Assembly (NCBI GenBank): GCA_000402355.1
Contig: AQRS01000014.1
Coordinates: 1 to 15,022 of the forward strand
From: Candidatus Iainarchaeum andersonii SCGC AAA011-E11
GTDB lineage: Archaea > Iainarchaeota > Iainarchaeia > Iainarchaeales > Iainarchaeaceae
DNA length: 15,022 nt
Direction: 5' to 3'
A program made the translations under genes and the position numbers. Each line of letters opens with the position of its first letter. The stretch's first letter is position 1. Under the pieces are notes generated by a model. That model was given only the letters and a program-made list of their open reading frames with translations, did no database searches and had not been told where the DNA came from. This document shows positions 11,286 to 15,022 of the stretch, in pieces.

Positions 11286-11960
11286 ATGAACCAAAAAAAG
11301 AACATTGCAATCTGCGTCCCCTCGGGGCGTTTTGTTGACTTCAGCTTCTTCAAGTCATACGCGAACACGATAGGGCAATTGATGGTGGCTTACAACACCG
11401 TTACCCTCACGGTTGCCTCGCCACTGATTTCCGAGAACCGAAATGAAATACTCCGCAAGGCCTTTGCGCTCGAGGAAAAAACGCCAGGCTTTCTGATTGA
11501 TTATATGCTCTGGATTGACAACGACATTTCCTTCAGTTTCGAGCAGGTTAAGAAACTTTTTTCCCATTTGGAAAACGGAAAGGATTTCATTTCAGGAACA
11601 TACTTCAATCCCATCGGAGAGGAAATAAAGCCGGTCGCATACAAAACAAAGGGCGAAGGTTATGAGTGGCTCTCAGAAAAGCAGCTGTTCGGAACAGTGA
11701 AAGTCGACTCTGTTGGATTCGGTTTCTGCGCAATGAAAATGGATGTGGCAAGAAGGGTTTTCGAAAAATACAAGCCGAGACCATTCGACATGCGCTACCT
11801 AGCAAATGGCTCCGTCATTACCGAGGACCAGTTGTTTTGCGAGCGCGCGAAAGAGCTTGGTTATAAAATATGGCTCGACTCGGAATTGATAGTCAGGCAC
11901 GCGAAAGGATTCCTGCCGCCGCAACCTTTTTCTTTCTCTTACAAAGAGAAAGAACAGTAG
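11286..11960 (+). CDS. Glycosyltransferase-like protein (GT-A fold)
   Basis: A 224-residue cytoplasmic protein. The order of elements fits a GT-A nucleotide-sugar transferase: an N-terminal strand (NIAICVPSG, 6-14), a DxD motif in LWIDNDI (75-81) that would bind metal and sugar nucleotide, a VDSVGFGFCAMKMDVAR acceptor-side segment (140-156), and TEDQLFCERAKELGYKIWLD (179-198) followed by H205, the layout of family 2-like enzymes. No membrane segment is present. The last residues (about QPFSFSYKEKEQ) and stop are encoded by the palindromic repeat at 11926-11957, so the natural C-terminus probably ended near residue 208 (HAKG). Donor and acceptor are unknown; a role in surface glycans is inferred. 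Confidence 0.75.
   Translation: MNQKKNIAICVPSGRFVDFSFFKSYANTIGQLMVAYNTVTLTVASPLISENRNEILRKAFALEEKTPGFLIDYMLWIDNDISFSFEQVKKLFSHLENGKDFISGTYFNPIGEEIKPVAYKTKGEGYEWLSEKQLFGTVKVDSVGFGFCAMKMDVARRVFEKYKPRPFDMRYLANGSVITEDQLFCERAKELGYKIWLDSELIVRHAKGFLPPQPFSFSYKEKEQ
11926..11954. repeat. Pyrimidine/purine palindromic repeat, copy 3, possible terminator
   Basis: CAACCTTTTTCTTTCTCTT (11922-11940) matches the left arm of the copy at 4385. TTCTTTCTCTT (11930-11940) pairs perfectly with AAGAGAAAGAA (11944-11954) around ACA. It overlaps the end of the glycosyltransferase-like gene. A related purine tract (about 12012-12030) gives a T-run on the - strand directly after the proA stop. Between two convergent genes this would suit a two-way terminator. 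Confidence 0.55.
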
Positions 11961-11982
11961 TACCCAAAGGGCACGCTGCCCA

Positions 11983-12002
11983 GTCCCGTACGGGGGCGAG
12001 GG
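11983..12002. repeat. GTCCC-TACGGGG repeat, copy 1
   Basis: GTCCCGTACGGGGGCGAGG is a short hairpin element; 17 of 19 bases match the copy at 14996-15014. Confidence 0.45.
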
Positions 12003-12011
12003 AAACCTTGA

Positions 12012-12032
12012 CGAAAAGAAAGAGAAAAAAAA
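12012..12032 (-). terminator. U-rich terminator of the pro operon
   Basis: Directly after the proA stop the - strand reads eight T followed by CTCTTTCTTTTC. Archaeal transcription commonly ends in such T-tracts. Confidence 0.55.
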
Positions 12033-13331
12033 TCACTTCAGTTTTTTGTGCAAAAACTTTTTCGCCTTTTTTCCGGAATAATCCGCGACAATGTGCCCAT
12101 TGCCTTTCAGCAAATACTTGTAGCTCAAAAGCGCTTCAACCCCGCTCGGGCCGCGCGCATGGATTTTCCCTGTTGAAATGCCTACTTCCGCGCCCTTTCC
12201 GTACCTATATCCGTCCGCGAACCTAGTAGAGGCATTCCAGTAAACTCCCGCGGAATCAACAGCCTGCAGGAATTTTGCGGCATTCTTCCTGTCCTCTGTT
12301 ATTATGCCGTCAGTGTGCTTCGAGCCGAACCTGTTTATGTGCTCGATTGCCTCCTCAACACCCTTCACTGTTTTTATTGAAAGTATCAAATCGTTGTACT
12401 CCGTTGCCCAGTCCTCTTCCGTTGCTTTCTTCGCATCAAACCCTGTTTTCTTCAGAATCGCGAGTGCCTTTTCGTCGGCGCGCAGCCCCACTTTTCCGGC
12501 AAGCGCTTTTGCATACTGCGGCAAAAACTTTTCCGCAATCTTTTCATGCACCAAAAGCGTTTCCATTGCATTGCAGACCGCGGGGTACTGGCATTTCGCA
12601 TCAACGCAGATTTTCACGGCTTTCTTCATGTCCGCCTTCTCATCCACATACTCGTGGCAGATTCCGTCTGAATGCCCCAACACCGGAATGCTGGAGTTCT
12701 CCTGGATGAACTTCACGAATGCGCTGCTTCCCCTGGGGATAATGAGGTCGATGTGGGAGTTCATTTTGATTAGCTCCTGAACCGCTTCCCTCGAATCAAC
12801 AAACTGCACGGCTTCAGAAGGCAAACCCGCTCCGTTCAAAGCGGACTGAATGCAATCCAAAAGCGCCCTGTTCGTGTTCAATGCCTCGCTTCCGCCCTTC
12901 AAAATCACTGCGTTTCCGGTCTTGATTGAAAGCGAGCTTATCTGGACAAGCGCGTCCGGCCTTGATTCGAAAATCGCGCAAATTACGCCTATAGGAGTTG
13001 AGATCTGTTCCAGTTCGAGCCCCTTATCCAAAAGCGTTTTCGAAATTGTTTTTCCTACTGAATCAGGCTGTTTCTTAACCCCTTCAATCTCGTGCAGGAT
13101 TTCAGAAAACTTTTCCTCCGAGAGAAGCAGCCTCTTCAGGAGCTGTGCTGCAAGATTATTTTTTTTGGCTTCGGCAACATCCTTTTCATTTGCCGCAATT
13201 ATTTTGGCTTTGCTTTTTTTCATTTCCAAAACGATGAGTGCGAGAGCCCTGTCCCTTTCTTTTGAGCCTGAAATGCTCATTGCGAGGAAGGCCTTTTTTG
13301 CGAGAACCGCCTTTTCATTTGCTTCGCTCAT
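12033..13331 (-). CDS. proA: Gamma-glutamyl phosphate reductase
   Basis: Second step of proline synthesis: NADPH-dependent reduction of gamma-glutamyl phosphate to glutamate semialdehyde. A 432-residue aldehyde-dehydrogenase-fold protein of normal family length. Landmarks: FESRPDALVQ (121-130), KGGSEALNTN (145-154), PRGSSAFVKFIQENS (199-213), PVLGHSDGICHEYVD (216-230), catalytic Cys253 in YPAVCNAMETLLVH, and a C-terminal STRFADGYRYGKGAEVGISTG segment. The ATG overlaps the proB stop by four bases (ATGA), so it is translationally coupled and last in the operon. The C-terminus is extended by a basic tail (KKAKKFLHKKLK). Confidence 0.96.
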   Translation of the reverse strand: MSEANEKAVLAKKAFLAMSISGSKERDRALALIVLEMKKSKAKIIAANEKDVAEAKKNNLAAQLLKRLLLSEEKFSEILHEIEGVKKQPDSVGKTISKTLLDKGLELEQISTPIGVICAIFESRPDALVQISSLSIKTGNAVILKGGSEALNTNRALLDCIQSALNGAGLPSEAVQFVDSREAVQELIKMNSHIDLIIPRGSSAFVKFIQENSSIPVLGHSDGICHEYVDEKADMKKAVKICVDAKCQYPAVCNAMETLLVHEKIAEKFLPQYAKALAGKVGLRADEKALAILKKTGFDAKKATEEDWATEYNDLILSIKTVKGVEEAIEHINRFGSKHTDGIITEDRKNAAKFLQAVDSAGVYWNASTRFADGYRYGKGAEVGISTGKIHARGPSGVEALLSYKYLLKGNGHIVADYSGKKAKKFLHKKLK

Positions 13332-14101
13332 TTTCCCGCCTCAAAAAAAGAGCCCGAACAATTTCCCTCAAGCACGCATTTCACTGCGCCTTTGCGAGCC
13401 TTGCACACAGCCGCGCTTACCCCTTTTTCAACCACTTTCTGGACCGCAAGCGTCTTGGATTTTATTCCGCCCAAACCATATTTTGATTTCCGGCCGTGCA
13501 CCATTTCTCCCGCAAGGAGCTGCTTAAGGCTCCTGATTTTCTCGGCCTTGTGGTTCTCCTTGGGATTCTCGGTGAAAAAACCGTCCACATCTGTGAGAAG
13601 AATCATCAAATCGGCCTTGAAATTCACCGCCATCAAGGCGGCAAAGCCGTCATTGTCCGAGAACGGCTTTGTTTCCGAAAGCGCCTCGACCGCAACAACA
13701 TCATTCTCATTGATTATTGGAATCGCCTTCATTTCAAACAGCTTTTCCAGCGTGCTTCCGAGGTTTGAAAGCGCCCCTTGGTTCGTGAAGACATTCGGAG
13801 TCAAAAGGACCTGCGCAATCACCTGGTTGTGTTTCCTGAAAGCCTTTTCATACTCACTCATCAAAAGGTTCTGGCCTATGGCCGCCATTGCCTGCCTCGT
13901 CTGCATGTCCGGAGGAAAGCCGCGGCGCATTTTTTCAATCCCGAAACCAATTGCGCCGCTTGTGACCAGAATAACTTCCGCGCCGTTTTTACCCGCTTCC
14001 GAGAGCTCCGACGCGAGGCTCCTGATAATGGACTTGTTTATCCTGTCGCCGCGCATCAAGGCGTTAGTGCCTACCTTCACAACAATTCTTTTGAATCCCA
14101 T
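13328..14101 (-). CDS. proB: Glutamate 5-kinase
   Basis: First step of proline synthesis: ATP-dependent phosphorylation of glutamate. The start is ATG 14101 (257 aa): the protein then begins with the family strand RIVVKVGTNAL, and GGGGAG (14110-14115) gives a Shine-Dalgarno inside the end of proC. Amino-acid-kinase motifs are VTSGAIGFG (46-54), RQAMAAIGQNLL (69-80), INENDVV (130-136), FSDNDGFAALMA (147-158), LLTDVDGFF (168-176) and GLGGIKSK. The C-terminal PUA domain found in many bacterial enzymes is absent, as in short family members; that domain is linked to oligomerisation and feedback control. Four bases separate it from proC and it overlaps proA by four. Confidence 0.95.
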   Translation of the reverse strand: MGFKRIVVKVGTNALMRGDRINKSIIRSLASELSEAGKNGAEVILVTSGAIGFGIEKMRRGFPPDMQTRQAMAAIGQNLLMSEYEKAFRKHNQVIAQVLLTPNVFTNQGALSNLGSTLEKLFEMKAIPIINENDVVAVEALSETKPFSDNDGFAALMAVNFKADLMILLTDVDGFFTENPKENHKAEKIRSLKQLLAGEMVHGRKSKYGLGGIKSKTLAVQKVVEKGVSAAVCKARKGAVKCVLEGNCSGSFFEAGK

Positions 14102-14105
14102 TTTT

Positions 14106-14882
14106 TTATCTCCCCAATTCTTCGCTCCGTTTCCGCGCCGCCGAAACGGTTTCAAAAATAATTTTCTTGAATTCTCCCTGCTCCAAAATTTTTCTTCCAG
14201 CAACAGTGGTTCCATTGGGAGAGGAAACCATTTCAACCACTTGCTCCGTTCCAAATCCTTTTTCCTTCATGAGTTTAGCGGTGCCAAGAACCGTCTGGAG
14301 CGCGAGCTCAAGCGCCTCGCTTTTTCCCAAACCGTTTTTTTGCCCGGCTTCCGCAAGTGCCTCGACAAAGCGCGCGACAAATGCGGGCCCAGAGCCGCTC
14401 AGGGCTGTAACAGAATCAAACTTTTCTTCAGGCATTTCAACTGCGCTCCCGCATTTCTCCAAAATGCCTTTGATTGTTTTCTTTTCCGCTGAATTCAGGT
14501 TCTCTGCAGTGAAAACGTTCATTGACGCTCCCGCAAGCGCATTGATGTTAGGCATTACCCTCACAATCTTCGCTTCGCCCAGAACCGATTTCATTGATGA
14601 AATTTTTTTTCCCGCGGCAATCGAAACAACTATTTTTCCCCCTGCATTGCTTTTGATTTCCGAAAGCGTTTCAGCAAGGTTTTGAGGCTTCACGCACACA
14701 AAAATAATGCCGGATTTTTTGGCGGTTTCAGAGGCCGAACCGGCAGCCTCAAAGCCGCCCTGCTTTGCCTTTGCAAGCACCTCTTTGTTGCGGTCGAAAA
14801 TAACCGTTTTTTCCCCGGATTTTTTAAGCGAAGACGCGAGCGCAGAGCCCATTTTGCCGAAGCCTATGAAGCCTATCCGCAT
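14106..14882 (-). CDS. proC: Pyrroline-5-carboxylate reductase
   Basis: Last step of proline synthesis: NAD(P)H reduction of pyrroline-5-carboxylate to proline. A 258-residue protein of normal length with Rossmann loop GFGKMG (7-12), the VKPQ segment near 64, RVMPN near 109, and the C-terminal dimer/active-site elements TALSGSGPAFVARFVEALAE and SSPNGTTVAG. It is first in the proC-proB-proA operon even though it acts last. The ATG at 14882 lies about 25-30 bases after a TATA-like box (14906-14914), so the message is probably leaderless or nearly so. A 15-base inverted repeat directly abuts that box. Confidence 0.96.
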   Translation of the reverse strand: MRIGFIGFGKMGSALASSLKKSGEKTVIFDRNKEVLAKAKQGGFEAAGSASETAKKSGIIFVCVKPQNLAETLSEIKSNAGGKIVVSIAAGKKISSMKSVLGEAKIVRVMPNINALAGASMNVFTAENLNSAEKKTIKGILEKCGSAVEMPEEKFDSVTALSGSGPAFVARFVEALAEAGQKNGLGKSEALELALQTVLGTAKLMKEKGFGTEQVVEMVSSPNGTTVAGRKILEQGEFKKIIFETVSAARKRSEELGR

Positions 14883-14905
14883 GCATTAACTCAACCCTGA
14901 AAAAG

Positions 14906-14914
14906 TATTTAATA
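14906..14914 (-). promoter_or_regulatory. TATA box of the pro operon
   Basis: TATTAAATA on the - strand, 24-32 bases before the proC ATG. The left arm of the inverted repeat (from 14912) overlaps its upstream edge, where TFB binds. Confidence 0.5.
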
Positions 14915-14956
14915 TCAAAGGACAAAAATATGGATACAAAGTTTGTCCTTTGATAT
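14912..14956. repeat. Perfect 15-bp inverted repeat upstream of the pro operon
   Basis: ATATCAAAGGACAAA (14912-14926) and TTTGTCCTTTGATAT (14942-14956) are exact reverse complements with a 15-base spacer. Position over the TFB/TATA region suggests an operator; a transcript hairpin or the ends of a tiny inserted element are alternatives. Confidence 0.6.
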
Positions 14957-14995
14957 AGCAAACCAGAAAGTTTTTCGGCATTATAGTGGTTCCTT

Positions 14996-15014
14996 GTCCC
15001 CTACGGGGACGAGG
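14996..15014. repeat. GTCCC-TACGGGG repeat, copy 2
   Basis: GTCCCCTACGGGGACGAGG, a perfect GTCCCC/GGGGAC hairpin with a TAC-type loop, matches the copy at 11983. The window ends 8 bases later; 14957-14995 holds nothing else that I can identify. Confidence 0.45.
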
Positions 15015-15022
15015 CCTAATGC

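Noticed and set aside
13328..14254. Longer 308-residue form of proB
   Set aside because: The extra 51 residues overlap proC in another frame and lack family similarity; ATG 14101 has a Shine-Dalgarno.

Overview
The window reads as archaeal DNA. Two of its four tRNA genes carry introns at the archaeal position 37/38 with bulge-helix-bulge splice sites. TATA-like boxes sit about 25 bases before several start codons, giving leaderless genes, and U-rich tracts follow several genes. The mix of short intergenic gaps, many tiny genes, LAGLIDADG endonucleases, small membrane proteins and secreted proteins would suit a DPANN-type archaeon (for example Diapherotrites or Micrarchaeota-like). That placement is inference; no rRNA or other marker gene is present to settle it.

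Layout: (1) 211-1354, + strand: four overlapping small membrane-protein genes with a 120-69-120-69 residue pattern, best explained as tandem duplication of a two-gene cassette. (2) 1440-1772, - strand: a DUF2683-like antitoxin with a repeat operator and what may be only the last codons of its toxin. (3) 1874-2789: a LAGLIDADG endonuclease gene (+) running into the 3' half of a CAT-anticodon tRNA (-). (4) 2850-4382, - strand: a divergent ribose-5-phosphate isomerase (rpiA), an unrecognised 112-residue protein, and tRNA-Ser(GGA) with a 90-base intron invaded by a palindromic repeat. (5) 4564-6035, - strand: a secreted zinc metalloprotease coupled to the remains of a PHB-depolymerase-family esterase. 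(6) 6250-7512: a 42-residue ORF coupled to a second LAGLIDADG endonuclease (+), which again ends inside a convergent tRNA gene, tRNA-Thr(GGT) with a 19-base intron. (7) 7562-9063, - strand: hisS behind tRNA-His(GTG). (8) 9202-10983, - strand: a large lipoprotein with an internal duplication. (9) 11076-11960, + strand: a 44-residue ORF and a glycosyltransferase-like gene. (10) 12033-14882, - strand: a compact proC-proB-proA operon giving the full glutamate-to-proline route.

The most unusual signals are non-textbook arrangements. Both homing-endonuclease-type genes sit at the same place relative to a tRNA (convergent, stop codon inside the tRNA 3' region). A pyrimidine/purine palindromic repeat recurs in the tRNA-Ser intron, in front of that tRNA, and between the convergent glycosyltransferase and pro operon, where it supplies the end of one gene and may act as a terminator. 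Two short GC-rich repeat families also recur. Several very small ORFs that length cut-offs would miss have good start signals or clean frames.
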